The position numbers and the translations under genes are program-made. From CALKKN01 sp050118555 (lineage in GTDB: Bacteria > Pseudomonadota > Gammaproteobacteria > Xanthomonadales > SZUA-36), in assembly GCA_050118555.1 (NCBI GenBank), contig JASFKQ010000001.1, positions 1 through 64,000 on the forward strand: a stretch of 64,000 nucleotides of DNA. The letters run 5' to 3'. Shown piece by piece: positions 32,706 through 41,358 of this stretch; position 1 is the first letter of the stretch, and every line of letters begins with the position of its first letter. The notes under the pieces were generated by a model, which searched no databases, was not told where the DNA came from, and worked only from the letters and a program-made list of their open reading frames with translations.

Positions 32706-34550
32706 TCAGGCCTCGAATACCAGGTTGACCATGACCAGCATAACGATAATGAAGATCAGGCTCATCGGGGTTCCCGCCCGGATGAAGTCCGCCACCCGGT
32801 AACCGCCGGGTCCCATGATCAGGGCGTTGACCTGGTGCGTGGGCAGGATGAAGGCGTTGGACGTTGAAAGCGCCACGATCAGGGCGTACATGGCGGGGTT
32901 CGCACCCGTCGCGAACGCGATGCTGACCGCGATCGGAACGAGGATGGTCGTGGCCCCCACGTTGGACATGACCAGCGTAAACACCGTGGACAGCAGCGCC
33001 AGCGCCACCTGGATGGCGATTTCCGGCACGTCCCCAAGGATCATCATCAGTTCCTGCGCGATCCATGCGGCCGTGCCGGTCCGCTCCATCGCCTGTCCCA
33101 GTGGGATCAGGCTCGCCAGCAGGAACACGGTTTTCCAACTCACCGCGCCATAGGCTTCGTCGATGCTCAGCACACCGGTCAGCACCATGCCCACGGCGCC
33201 CACCAACAGGGCGATGGACAGGCGGAAGTCGGTAAACACGATCATGCTGATGGAAATTGCAAAGAAGATCAGCGCATGCCCCACTTTCTGCGGTCTTTGC
33301 TCTTCCTTGGGAACGTCGGTCGCTACGATGAAATCGCGCTCCCGAGCCACGGCCGACAGGTCGCGCCACGTACTGTGGGAAACCAGGCAGTCCCCGGTCT
33401 CCAGCACGATGTCACGAATACCTTCCTTCAGCGCCTCGCCTTGCCTGTTGATGGCCAGCACGCTGATACCGTAGCGGGTCCGCAACCGGACCTCGCCCAC
33501 GGTCTGCCCAACCAGCCGGGACCCCGGGGGAATAACCACTTCCGAGATTCCCGCGCGGCTGGGATTGAACAGCGGGCCGAAAGTGCGCAGGCGCGGCTGC
33601 ACGCGACACTGGTTGGCCAGCGCGAAACGTCCGACCCGATTGCGCGTGCCCATCACACCGAGGATGGTGCCCACCCAGATCATTTCGTCGGAGGGAGGCG
33701 CCAGCCGTGGCTCATCGGTGTTGCGGATCGCCAGAAGCAATGGCGCGCCGGGCAGCTGTTCCGCCTCACTGATGTTCATGCCGACCAGCGGGCTGTCCAC
33801 GGTGACCAGCAGTTCGTAGACATCACCCTTGATGCCATACACGTCCGCGAAGTAACTCTTGGTGCGCGCCGGCGCCCCGGTGGATTTTTCCTTCGGCGCG
33901 GGCAACACGAAGCGCGAAGCGACCAGGAAGTAGATGATGCCGGATGCAAGCAGGGCCAGGCCGACCAACGTGACGTCGAACAGGTGAAAGGTCTCCAGCA
34001 CTGGCACACCCGGAGGCAGCGATTGGTTTGCGCTATCGATCAGATCGTTGAGGAGGATCAGGGGAGAGGAGCCGACCAAGGTGATGGTGCCGCCCAGAAT
34101 TGCGCAGAACCCCATCGGCATGAGCAGCCGGGACAGGGGAATCTGCGTGCGTACCGAGACCCGGGACATCACCGGCATGAACAGCGCCGTGGCTCCGACG
34201 TTCTGCATCATGCTCGAGATGACCCCGACGGTGACTGAGACCAGTGGCATGATCCGGGCCACGCTGTTGCCGCCGATCTTCAGAATCCACGCAGACACGA
34301 CGGTCATCACACCCGTTCGGTCCAGGCCGGCGCCGAGGATCATGACCGCGATGATCGAGATCACTGCGTTGGACGCGAAGCCATTGAAGAGTTCACTGGC
34401 GGGAACCAGGCCGAGCACACCGATCACCACCATCACGAGCAGGGCGGCGACGTCGACCCGGACCAGTTCGGAGACGAACAGGCCGATGGTGGCGCTGAGC
34501 ACGACCAGCACCAGCATCATGTCACCTGTCAGAGTCAGTCCGGCTTCCAT
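32706..34550 (-). CDS. SLC13-family permease with two RCK-C (TrkA-C) domains
   Basis: 614 residues. The transport domain is split in two halves (about residues 8-215 and 415-612), each with several membrane helices and the conserved SNVGATTILVPIAVSIA and QNVGATALFMPVM type hairpins that bind anion and sodium. Between them are two cytosolic TrkA-C ligand-binding modules (about 225-400; SPLVGMNISEAEQLPGAPLL and GSRLVGQTVGEVRLRTRYGI). Members carry sulfate, dicarboxylates or other anions. The substrate is not deducible. It ends close to trmB and precedes a small membrane protein. Confidence 0.9.
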   Translation of the reverse strand: MEAGLTLTGDMMLVLVVLSATIGLFVSELVRVDVAALLVMVVIGVLGLVPASELFNGFASNAVISIIAVMILGAGLDRTGVMTVVSAWILKIGGNSVARIMPLVSVTVGVISSMMQNVGATALFMPVMSRVSVRTQIPLSRLLMPMGFCAILGGTITLVGSSPLILLNDLIDSANQSLPPGVPVLETFHLFDVTLVGLALLASGIIYFLVASRFVLPAPKEKSTGAPARTKSYFADVYGIKGDVYELLVTVDSPLVGMNISEAEQLPGAPLLLAIRNTDEPRLAPPSDEMIWVGTILGVMGTRNRVGRFALANQCRVQPRLRTFGPLFNPSRAGISEVVIPPGSRLVGQTVGEVRLRTRYGISVLAINRQGEALKEGIRDIVLETGDCLVSHSTWRDLSAVARERDFIVATDVPKEEQRPQKVGHALIFFAISISMIVFTDFRLSIALLVGAVGMVLTGVLSIDEAYGAVSWKTVFLLASLIPLGQAMERTGTAAWIAQELMMILGDVPEIAIQVALALLSTVFTLVMSNVGATTILVPIAVSIAFATGANPAMYALIVALSTSNAFILPTHQVNALIMGPGGYRVADFIRAGTPMSLIFIIVMLVMVNLVFEA

Positions 34551-34564
34551 CGTCCGTCCGGCGC

Positions 34565-35290
34565 TCAGAGCGGCCTGCGCCGAAACAGCAGGTCGCTGAC
34601 TTCGTGGCCCAGGCGCTCACCGCGGCGTTCGTACTTGGTCCGGGGGCGCCACTCGGGGCGTTCGCAATACGTTCCGTCCGGCGACAGGTTCTCGAATTCC
34701 GCGGAGCCGTTCATCACCTCCAGGGCGTACTCGGCATACGGGTGCCAGTCGGTCGCCATGTGCACTATGGCCCCGGCCCGCAGTTTGCGCGCCAACAGCC
34801 GCATGAACGCCGGCTGGATGATCCTGCGCTTGTGATGCCGCTTCTTGGGCCAGGGATCGGGGAAGAACAGCCGGACGCCGGCCAGCGAATGGTCCGGGAT
34901 GCGCTGCTCGAGAAACTCCACCGCGTCATGGCATACGACGCGCACATTGCGGATCGATTCCCGCGCCAGCGCGAGCAGCAGGTGGCCGACGCCTGGCGGG
35001 TGTACTTCCACGCCCAGGAAATTCTGTTCCGGGTGTTCCCGGGCCGTGCGCCAGGTCGCTTCGCCATTGCCAAAGCCGATTTCCAGGATCACCGGGTGTG
35101 CGTCGCCGAACAGCGCCGTCAGGTCCAGGACCCCACCGGCGCCTTCGACGCCCCACACCGGCCAGAGTTCTTCCAGCGCCCGCTTTTGGCCATCGGTCAG
35201 CCTTCCGGCCCGCAACACGTAGCTCCGAACCGGGCGCCGGGCGCCCCGCTGGGGGGAGTCGTTGGACGGATGCTGGGCGGGTTCCTTCAT
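34565..35290 (-). CDS. trmB: tRNA (guanine-N7-)-methyltransferase
   Basis: Methylates G46 of tRNAs using SAM. 241 residues from the ATG at 35290, the usual length. SAM motif: VILEIGFGNGEATW; tRNA/catalytic motifs: ESIRNVRVVCHDAVEFL, then LFFPDPWPKKRHHKRRI, and the C-terminal TKYERRGERLGHEV. A much longer open frame upstream runs antisense to yqgE and ruvX and is not coding. It ends 14 bases after the SLC13 gene start region and is divergent from yqgE, with 63 bases between. Confidence 0.96.
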   Translation of the reverse strand: MKEPAQHPSNDSPQRGARRPVRSYVLRAGRLTDGQKRALEELWPVWGVEGAGGVLDLTALFGDAHPVILEIGFGNGEATWRTAREHPEQNFLGVEVHPPGVGHLLLALARESIRNVRVVCHDAVEFLEQRIPDHSLAGVRLFFPDPWPKKRHHKRRIIQPAFMRLLARKLRAGAIVHMATDWHPYAEYALEVMNGSAEFENLSPDGTYCERPEWRPRTKYERRGERLGHEVSDLLFRRRPL

Positions 35291-35353
35291 TCTGCGAACA
35301 TTGTACCAATGTGGCACTTGAAAAATGTGCCGAGAGCGCCCAATCTGAACGCC

Positions 35354-35935
35354 ATGACGGACGCAAGCGATCGGACAAACCCCGGTTTCCTCGACCGGCA
35401 GATGCTCATTGCGATGCCGGGCATGGTGGACGAAAACTTCGCGGGCAGCGTGACCCTCCTCTGCCAGCACAACGATGCCGGTGCCATAGGAATCACCATT
35501 AACCGCCTCTCCGACTATACGCTCGGGGAGATTTTCTCCCAGCTCAACCTGGAGTGTGGCGACGAGCAGATTCGCCAACGCCCGGTGCTGGAAGGCGGCC
35601 CGGTGGCTCCGGACCGTGGCTTTGTGCTGCACAGTCCGCACGAGGGCTACGAATCGAGCCTCGAAATCGGAGACGACATCATGGTTACCACCTCGCGCGA
35701 CGTGCTCGCAGACATCGCCGCGGGTAGCGGGCCGAACAAGTTTCTGGTTGCCCTGGGCTACGCGGGTTGGGGCGGCGGCCAATTGGAAGGCGAGATGCTC
35801 GCGAACGCCTGGCTTTCCGTGGCTGCAGATACCGACATCGTCTTCGACCTGCCGGTGCCCAACCGCTTTGATGAAGCGCTTGGCCGGCTTGGCATCAAAG
35901 TGGACCGGCTGCATTCGGAAGCCGGGCACGCCTGA
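35354..35935 (+). CDS. yqgE: YqgE/AlgH family protein
   Basis: 193 residues, the standard size of this widely conserved but poorly understood family. Motifs: DRQMLIAMPGMVDENFAGSV at the N-terminus, GAIGITINR, VLEGGPVAPDRGFVLH, and LGYAGWGGGQLEGEM. No enzymatic residues are established. In many gammaproteobacteria it sits directly before ruvX, as here (15 bases). It was linked to alginate regulation in Pseudomonas, but a general role is unproven. Confidence 0.95.
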   Translation: MTDASDRTNPGFLDRQMLIAMPGMVDENFAGSVTLLCQHNDAGAIGITINRLSDYTLGEIFSQLNLECGDEQIRQRPVLEGGPVAPDRGFVLHSPHEGYESSLEIGDDIMVTTSRDVLADIAAGSGPNKFLVALGYAGWGGGQLEGEMLANAWLSVAADTDIVFDLPVPNRFDEALGRLGIKVDRLHSEAGHA

Positions 35936-35950
35936 GGCCGGTTGGCGGCC

Positions 35951-36394
35951 ATGGCCGGCACCCGGGCCGCCGATGGCTGCATTCTCGGTTTTGACTTCGG
36001 TGTACGCCGTATCGGCGTGGCCGTGGGCCAGCGAACGACCCGCACCGCAAGCAGCCTCGAAACCGTTTCCAACGGCCGCGACCCGGATTGGGACGCGCTG
36101 GACCGGCTCGTGCGGGACTGGAGACCGCGGCAGCTGCTGGTCGGCCTGCCCGTGAACGCAGAAGGAGAGGAAACCGACATGTCCCGGGCCGCCCGCCGTT
36201 TTGGCGAATCGCTCCGTGAGCGATACGGGCTGGACGTGTCCTATGCCGATGAACGGTTGAGTTCCCGCGCCGCGGAAGGGCGCTTTGCCGAACTGCGGGC
36301 ATCCGGCACCCTGCGAAGGAAGCACGCGCGTCGACTGGACGCCATGGCTGCACAGATCATCCTGGAGAGCTGGTTGGAATCCCACAGTGTCTGA
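35951..36394 (+). CDS. ruvX: Holliday junction resolvase-like / pre-16S rRNA nuclease YqgF
   Basis: 147 residues from the ATG at 35951 (a TTG nine bases earlier is possible). RNase H-fold with acidic motif ILGFDFGVRRIGVAVG, then LLVGLPVNAEGEET and YADERLSSRAAE, and a final DAMAAQIILESWL. Its proteins process the 5' end of 16S rRNA and were also proposed as junction resolvases. It follows yqgE. Its TGA stop is directly followed, in the same frame, by the pyrB relic, whose intact form normally comes next in relatives. Confidence 0.95.
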   Translation: MAGTRAADGCILGFDFGVRRIGVAVGQRTTRTASSLETVSNGRDPDWDALDRLVRDWRPRQLLVGLPVNAEGEETDMSRAARRFGESLRERYGLDVSYADERLSSRAAEGRFAELRASGTLRRKHARRLDAMAAQIILESWLESHSV

Positions 36395-36886
36395 CCCCTT
36401 ATTCACTGCACGGACGTCAGCGACTGCAATCGCCCGCAACTGGCCCAACTGCTCCAACTGGCGCACAGCATTTCACAGGACATCCGGGCGTTCGAGAACA
36501 CGCGCACCGGGCGCATGCTGGTCAACCTGGTCTACGAGGCGAGCACCCGCACCCGCGCCTCCTTCGAAGCGGCTGCCAGGCGGTTGGGCATGCTGGGTAT
36601 CGGGGAAATTTGCCTGGCCGGCCCGGCGGAGTTCATGCCCGGCGATGGCGCGACAGGCGGAACGCGGGTGTACGACAACCTGGACGAGGCGGTCCGTGGC
36701 GCCAATGCGATCATGATGCTGCGTATCCAGAAAGAGCGGATTTCCGGCCTTCACATTCCGAGTGCCGACGAGTATCACCGGGACCGGGGTCTTAACGCCG
36801 AGCGGCTGGCGCTGGCGGCGCCGGGCTGCTACGTGCTGCGCGCCCGCATGGCGCTGATGCTGACCCTGACGCGGGCCCAAGTCTGA
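36395..36886 (+). pseudogene. pyrB: Remnant of aspartate carbamoyltransferase (pyrB) with two large in-frame deletions
   Basis: The frame after ruvX reads as PyrB pieces in order. QLAQLLQLAHSI and MLVNLVYEASTRTRASFEAA (phosphate-binding STRTR) match the first domain. The frame then jumps from AARRLG to LGIGEICLAGP, losing about 130 residues with the catalytic Lys, Arg and His. NAIMMLRIQKERISGLHIPS follows, then LALAAPG jumps to VLRARMALMLTL, losing the HPGP loop. No start codon precedes 36515, where an internal ATG opens 123 codons. It cannot be an active enzyme. The site is the usual ruvX-pyrB location; pyrC does not follow. Confidence 0.82.
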
Positions 36887-36904
36887 TATCACGGCCCGTA
36901 ACCC

Positions 36905-37417
36905 ATGACGAGAATCCAAGGGTTTCCCCCGATCGAAGATGCTGGGGCGCGAACACTGATCCTGGGCAGCATGCCCAGCAGGGAGTCGCTGGCCAGGCAC
37001 CGTTATTACGCGCATCCGCGCAACGCTTTCTGGCCCATACTGAGCTCACTGCTGCAGCTGCCGGAGGCAGGTTACGAGCAACAGGCCGAGCAGGTGGCAC
37101 GCCGGGGAATCGCGATCTGGGACGTACTGAAAACCTGCGTTCGGAGCACCAGCCTCGACAGCGACATCGAGGAAGGCTCCGTGGAAGTCAACGACTTTCC
37201 GGGCTTCTACGCGTCGCACCCGGGCATCGAACGCATTTTCTTCAACGGCGCGAAAGCGGAATCACTCTACCTCCGACACGTGCTGCCGGCGCTGGAATCG
37301 CACCAGGCGCGCCTGCCCCACTGCAGGCTGCCGTCAACCAGCCCGGCGAACGCGGCCATGTCCATGCAGCAGAAACGGGAAGCGTGGCGGGTTATTCTTG
37401 GAGAAGAACGGCAATGA
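36905..37417 (+). CDS. DNA-deoxyinosine glycosylase (uracil-DNA glycosylase superfamily)
   Basis: 170 residues, single domain. The family pattern is clear: RTLILGSMPSRESL at the first active loop (water-activating region), then YYAHPRNAFWPIL, GIAIWDVLKTC, and the DNA-intercalating loop LPSTSPANAAMS near the C-terminus. Such enzymes excise hypoxanthine, and sometimes xanthine or uracil, arising by deamination. It is cytoplasmic and follows the pyrB relic by 18 bases. Confidence 0.9.
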   Translation: MTRIQGFPPIEDAGARTLILGSMPSRESLARHRYYAHPRNAFWPILSSLLQLPEAGYEQQAEQVARRGIAIWDVLKTCVRSTSLDSDIEEGSVEVNDFPGFYASHPGIERIFFNGAKAESLYLRHVLPALESHQARLPHCRLPSTSPANAAMSMQQKREAWRVILGEERQ

Positions 37418-37445
37418 TTCACTGGTGTACTGATCGGGAGGCCAA

Positions 37446-37865
37446 ATGATCCGACCCCGGATGATCGACCATATCGTGCTGCGGACGGAAAACATCGCGG
37501 CAATGATCCGCTTTTACACGAAGGTGCTCGGCTGTACGGTCGAGCGCGAGACGCGGCCGGAAACCGGCCTCACCCAGTTGCGCGCCGGCGATTCGCTCAT
37601 CGACCTCGTCACTACGGACAGCGAGCTCGGCCGCGCCGGCGGGGGTCCGCCTTCGGCAACCGGGAACAACCTGGACCACTTCTGCCTGCAGATCGAGAAA
37701 GTCGATGAAAACGAACTCCGCCGCTGGCTGAACCGGCACGGGATCGACGCGGACGGTTTCGAAACCCGTTACGGGGCGCAGGGCTTCGGCCACTCGCTCT
37801 ACATCCAGGACCCCGACGGCAACACCGTCGAACTGCGCCCCGAAACTGTGCTTCCCGACCCCTGA
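37446..37865 (+). CDS. VOC-family protein
   Basis: 139 residues. MIDHIVLRTENIAAMIRFYT, then DSLIDLVTTDSELG, LDHFCLQIEKVDENELRRWL and IQDPDGNTVELRP show the two VOC modules with likely ligands His (first strand), His (LDHFC) and Glu (VELRP). The ATG follows GGGAGG at five bases. It most resembles small glyoxalase/dioxygenase-like proteins of unknown substrate. It is 28 bases after the glycosylase gene, so the two are probably co-transcribed. The 276 bases after it, up to the tonB stop, hold no supported gene. Confidence 0.88.
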   Translation: MIRPRMIDHIVLRTENIAAMIRFYTKVLGCTVERETRPETGLTQLRAGDSLIDLVTTDSELGRAGGGPPSATGNNLDHFCLQIEKVDENELRRWLNRHGIDADGFETRYGAQGFGHSLYIQDPDGNTVELRPETVLPDP

Positions 37866-38141
37866 ACAATCTGCCCCAACACAATTTACCGCCTGAACTT
37901 TCCGCGGAACACGCAGAAGGCGCTGAATAGTATTGATGGATCGGGCTCCGGTTCAACTCATTGGACGACCTGCCGATGCGAGGACTCTTCCGGGCCCGCC
38001 GCAATGAAGTGCGAATCGCCAAGAATATTGAATCGAACGGTCCAGGTTACGGATTCCACGGAACCGTTCATGTGACTTTCCGCGTACTCAGCGTGCTCGG
38101 CGGAAATCTTTTCGGACCACTATATGCGAACGGAGCGCCCC

Positions 38142-39014
38142 CTACTCGACGCCGAAGGCGGACTCGAAGCGCCAGGTCCGGGTGATGTGGAGCACGTCCA
38201 CACGGTCGGCGATGTTCTCGGGCAGCGGCGCGTAGGGCGCGGCCAGCCGCACGATCTCGATCGCGGCCCGATCGATCTCGGGCACACCGGAACTGCGCAT
38301 CAGGTCGATGCTTTCCACCGAACCGTTCCGCGCAATGCCCACCGTGAGCACCAGGTCGCCATGAAGCTTCTTGCTCCGCAGGTCAGTCGGATAATTCATG
38401 TTGCCAACGCGCTCCACCTTGGAGACCCATGCGCTCATGTAACTGGCGAATTCGTACTTACGGGTATTGGCTGAGATGAACTCCCGCCGCGGGATTTTCG
38501 ATTTCCAGCGTCTTGACGGACTGACTTCCGGTTGCAGAGCAGCCATGTTCATGCTCTGCTGCATCAGGCTGGTCGCGTCCGGGCGCGGCGCCTCCGGTTC
38601 CTCGACTGCCGTCTTCGAAGGCGCGAAATCGTCCTCGACATCCACAGTGACCACCTTGCGCTGCTCGGCCGTTTGCGGCGGGGTCTGTGCCTGGCTTTCA
38701 ACCGGGTCCTGCCCCCTGGCCGGCGTGGGCAGCGTGCCGCTCACGGGTTCCGCGGGCCGCGACTTCTCGACTGTGTCGCCGCCCCCTTTCTGGTCGGCCT
38801 GCGCCAGGTAGTCCGGGTGCTCCGGCTCTTCGTCGGAACGCCACTGCACCAGCACGACGTCCAGCGTGTCCGCCAGGCGGGGAATAGGTTTGAGCTTGAC
38901 GCCGAAGGTGATGCCGAACAGGACGGCGGCGTGTATGGAGAGCGCCAGCGCCAGGCAGACCATGAACGGGTCCCTGGCCCAGCGCCGCTCGGTGTCGTTC
39001 GCTCGCGAAACCAC
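38142..39014 (-). CDS. TonB-family energy transducer (TonB C-terminal domain protein)
   Basis: 290 residues. One N-terminal membrane anchor (about 17-38, FMVCLALALSIHAAVLFGIT), a proline-, glutamate- and glutamine-rich periplasmic spacer (about 55-190), then a TonB C-terminal domain (about 200-290; SKVERVGNMNYPTDLRSKKL, VGIARNGSVESIDLMRSSG, YAPLPENI). It should couple proton-motive force to outer-membrane receptors, though no ExbB/ExbD or receptor is nearby. It follows gshB by 4 bases; the gene pair next to the Pil-Chp operon also occurs in other gammaproteobacteria. Confidence 0.92.
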   Translation of the reverse strand: MVSRANDTERRWARDPFMVCLALALSIHAAVLFGITFGVKLKPIPRLADTLDVVLVQWRSDEEPEHPDYLAQADQKGGGDTVEKSRPAEPVSGTLPTPARGQDPVESQAQTPPQTAEQRKVVTVDVEDDFAPSKTAVEEPEAPRPDATSLMQQSMNMAALQPEVSPSRRWKSKIPRREFISANTRKYEFASYMSAWVSKVERVGNMNYPTDLRSKKLHGDLVLTVGIARNGSVESIDLMRSSGVPEIDRAAIEIVRLAAPYAPLPENIADRVDVLHITRTWRFESAFGVE

Positions 39015-39018
39015 GAAC

Positions 39019-40005
39019 CTACTCCGCCCCGCCGGCCCTGGTGGCCTCCAGCGCGTCGAACAGCGAACCTGCGATGTTCAGGCCGAACTGTGCATCGAGT
39101 TCGCGAATGCAGGTCGGGCTGGTGACATTGACCTCGGTGAGCCAGTCGCCGATCACATCGAGCCCGGCGAAGACGATACCGCGGCGCTTCAGTTCCGGAG
39201 CGACCTGGCTGACGATCCACCGGTCCCGGTCGCTGAGCGGGACACCCTTGCCGGTTCCACCCTTGGCGAGGTTGCCGCGGAAATCCCCCGCACCCGGGAT
39301 GCGCGCCAGAGCATAGGGTACGGCCTCTCCGTTGACGACCAGCACCCGCTTGTCCCCCTCACTGATTTCGGGAATGTAGCGCTGCACCATGATCAGGTCC
39401 CGGTCCTTGCGTGTAATCGTCTCGAGGATCACGTTCAGGTTCGGGTCATCTGGCCGAACCTGGAAGATCGACTCGCCACCCATGCCGTCGAGCCGTTTAA
39501 CCACGGACAGGCCGTGCTCTCCGACGAAAGCCTTGATCCCTTCCGAACTCCGGGTGATCAGCGCCGGCACACAGCATTGGGGAAAATGGGTAATGAAACA
39601 TTTCTCATTGGCGTCGCGCAGGGCCTGTGGGCGGTTGACCACCGTCACCCCGGATTGTTCCGCCAGATCGAGGATGTACGTGGTGTAGACATAATCCATG
39701 TCAAACGGCGGGTCCTTGCGCATCAACAGGAAGTCCAGCCCGGACAGTTCGCTCTGTTCAGCCTGGCCCAGGGTGAACCAGTCGTCATCCTGGTCGCGCA
39801 CGACCAGCGACGCCATGCGGCCCCGGGCGATACCGTCCCGGACCGAGAGGTCACGAGGTTCCATGTACCGGATTTCGTGGCCGCGACGCTGCGCCTCCAA
39901 CAACATGGCGAAGGTCGAGTCCTTGTACCGCTTGATCCCGCAGATCGGGTCCATGACGACACCGGTCACGAACGGACCGGCGGTTGTGTCGCGTGCCTCG
40001 GTCAT
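39019..40005 (-). CDS. gshB: Glutathione synthetase
   Basis: ATP-grasp enzyme adding glycine to gamma-glutamylcysteine. 328 residues from the ATG at 40005, preceded by AAGAAGG at six bases. Motifs: VVMDPICGIKRYKDSTFAML at the N-terminus, LLMRKDPPFDMDYVYTTYIL, VVKRLDGMGGESIF (ATP grasp), VQRYIPEISEGDKRVLVVNG, GGTGKGVPLSDRD and GLDVIGDWLTEVNVTSPTCI. Divergent from pilG, as gshB is in Pseudomonas-type loci. The 264 bases between them hold the promoters. Confidence 0.97.
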   Translation of the reverse strand: MTEARDTTAGPFVTGVVMDPICGIKRYKDSTFAMLLEAQRRGHEIRYMEPRDLSVRDGIARGRMASLVVRDQDDDWFTLGQAEQSELSGLDFLLMRKDPPFDMDYVYTTYILDLAEQSGVTVVNRPQALRDANEKCFITHFPQCCVPALITRSSEGIKAFVGEHGLSVVKRLDGMGGESIFQVRPDDPNLNVILETITRKDRDLIMVQRYIPEISEGDKRVLVVNGEAVPYALARIPGAGDFRGNLAKGGTGKGVPLSDRDRWIVSQVAPELKRRGIVFAGLDVIGDWLTEVNVTSPTCIRELDAQFGLNIAGSLFDALEATRAGGAE

Positions 40006-40219
40006 TGCGCCTTCTTTCCCTGAATTCCTTGCCGACCTCACAATTATCGGCTTCTGCGCCACACGGTGCCAACATCAATACCATGAATCATCGCACCGGT
40101 CGTTTGCAAACACCAGTCTTAGCTTTTTTTCATAAGCTGTTGTTACTGCTGGATTCTGCAATCAAAAGTGGTAGACTAACAAGTCCGAGCCTCCTAGAAT
40201 GGGCTGGAAAGTGTTCGGC

Positions 40220-40240
40220 CGGGCGCCAGGGGGGCGCCCG
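40220..40240 (+). promoter_or_regulatory. Strong GC hairpin in the pilG leader
   Basis: CGGGCGCC and GGCGCCCG form a perfect 8-bp stem around AGGGG, ending 29 bases before the pilG ATG. No run of T follows, so it is not a standard terminator. It may affect pilG mRNA stability or translation. The rest of the 40006-40269 gap shows no clear consensus promoter. Confidence 0.35.
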
Positions 40241-40269
40241 CATCAGGAAGTTTAACCAGGGACGGATTT

Positions 40270-40686
40270 ATGACTGAAGAACACACTCAAGGCACGGTCA
40301 ACGGCAACGCCGAACCTGCCCATTTGCGCATCCTCGTCGTCGACGACAGTTCGACCATTAGGCGCTCCGCCGAATCCATGCTGACGACCGAAGGCTACGA
40401 CGTCGTCACCGCCGAGAATGGCTTCGAAGCGCTTTCCATGGTGGCCCGCCACAACCCGGACCTGATCTTTGTCGACATCATGATGCCGCGCCTGGACGGT
40501 TACCAGACATGCGCGATCATCAAGAACAATGCACAGTACCGGGCCACGCCGGTCGTCATGCTGACGAGCAAGGACGGCCTTTTCGACCAGGCGCGTGGGC
40601 GCGTCGTCGGTTCCGACCTGTACCTCACCAAGCCGTTTACGAAAGAGGAGCTGCTCGCCGCGGTCGCGCAACATGCCGCCGCCTGA
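40270..40686 (+). CDS. pilG: Twitching motility response regulator PilG
   Basis: 138 residues, single receiver domain. Acidic pocket Asp25/Asp26 (ILVVDDSSTIRRSAE), phospho-acceptor Asp69 (LIFVDIMMPRLDGYQTC) and conserved lysine in DLYLTKPFTKEE. The body is very close to Pseudomonas PilG, including IIKNNAQYRATPVVMLTSKD and FDQARGRVVGSD. It receives phosphate from the Chp kinase and promotes type IV pilus extension or cAMP signalling. It opens the pilG-pilI-pilJ-chpA-chpC operon. No second receiver gene (pilH) follows. Confidence 0.95.
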   Translation: MTEEHTQGTVNGNAEPAHLRILVVDDSSTIRRSAESMLTTEGYDVVTAENGFEALSMVARHNPDLIFVDIMMPRLDGYQTCAIIKNNAQYRATPVVMLTSKDGLFDQARGRVVGSDLYLTKPFTKEELLAAVAQHAAA

Positions 40687-40739
40687 CGATAGCTGAACAT
40701 CCCAACCGGGGTCCACGAACAGGGAAAGTGAAGGGACGC

Positions 40740-41285
40740 ATGAAACTCAACGGCAAGAACGCTGCATTCGCCAAGCTGCTCGAATATGAGAAGCGCAGTG
40801 CGACTTTTGCGCCGGGCGGCGCGGGCGGCAGCGGCCCGACCCAGGAATGGAGCGGCGTCACCTTCAGCCTCGGCCAATCACGGCTGACGTGCAACATCGA
40901 CCGTATCGGCGAAATCTTTCCCTGTCCCCAGGCTACACCCGTGCCGGGTGCCAAGCCCTGGATCATCGGCCTGGCGAATGTCCGGGGCGAGTTGCTCACG
41001 ATCGTCGACCTTTCCTGGTACCTCAACGGAGTTCGGTCACCGGTGACGGCGCGCAGCCGCTTACTCGGCACCACGCTCAACAAGGCGCCCATCGGCCTGT
41101 TGATCGACGAAGTGCACGGCCAGCGCCACTTCATGGACGGCGATGCCGAACCTTCGGATCTGCCCGACGACTCACCGCTGAGCGGCGTCGTCAGCAAGCA
41201 GTACACGTTTGGCGCCGAAACGTGGCACGAACTGGACCTCGACCAGTTGTTCAACACACCGGAGTTCCTCAATGGCGCGGCGTGA
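40740..41285 (+). CDS. pilI: CheW-like adaptor PilI
   Basis: 181 residues from the ATG at 40740, with AGGGA just upstream. One CheW domain: WSGVTFSLGQSRLTCNIDRI, KPWIIGLANVRGELLTIVDL, LNKAPIGLLIDEVHGQRHF and a C-terminal ELDLDQLFNTPEFL. It should link the PilJ receptor to the ChpA kinase at the pole. It sits between pilG (53 bases) and pilJ. The PilI position and the ANVRGELL motif, typical of CheW proteins, support the name. Confidence 0.92.
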   Translation: MKLNGKNAAFAKLLEYEKRSATFAPGGAGGSGPTQEWSGVTFSLGQSRLTCNIDRIGEIFPCPQATPVPGAKPWIIGLANVRGELLTIVDLSWYLNGVRSPVTARSRLLGTTLNKAPIGLLIDEVHGQRHFMDGDAEPSDLPDDSPLSGVVSKQYTFGAETWHELDLDQLFNTPEFLNGAA

Positions 41286-41358
41286 GAAATCGAGGATCGA
41301 CAAGGGCCGCAAACGCCAGCGGGGATTCTTCCAGCGCGGCGAGAAGAGGCAGGAGACC

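Noticed and set aside
35291..36466. N-terminal extension of trmB
   Set aside because: Antisense to yqgE and ruvX; TrmB similarity starts at the ATG at 35290.
37866..38141. Possible small gene (ATG at 37976) in the gap before tonB
   Set aside because: The frame runs into the antisense of tonB, has no ribosome binding site and no recognisable product; no tRNA or terminator was seen either.
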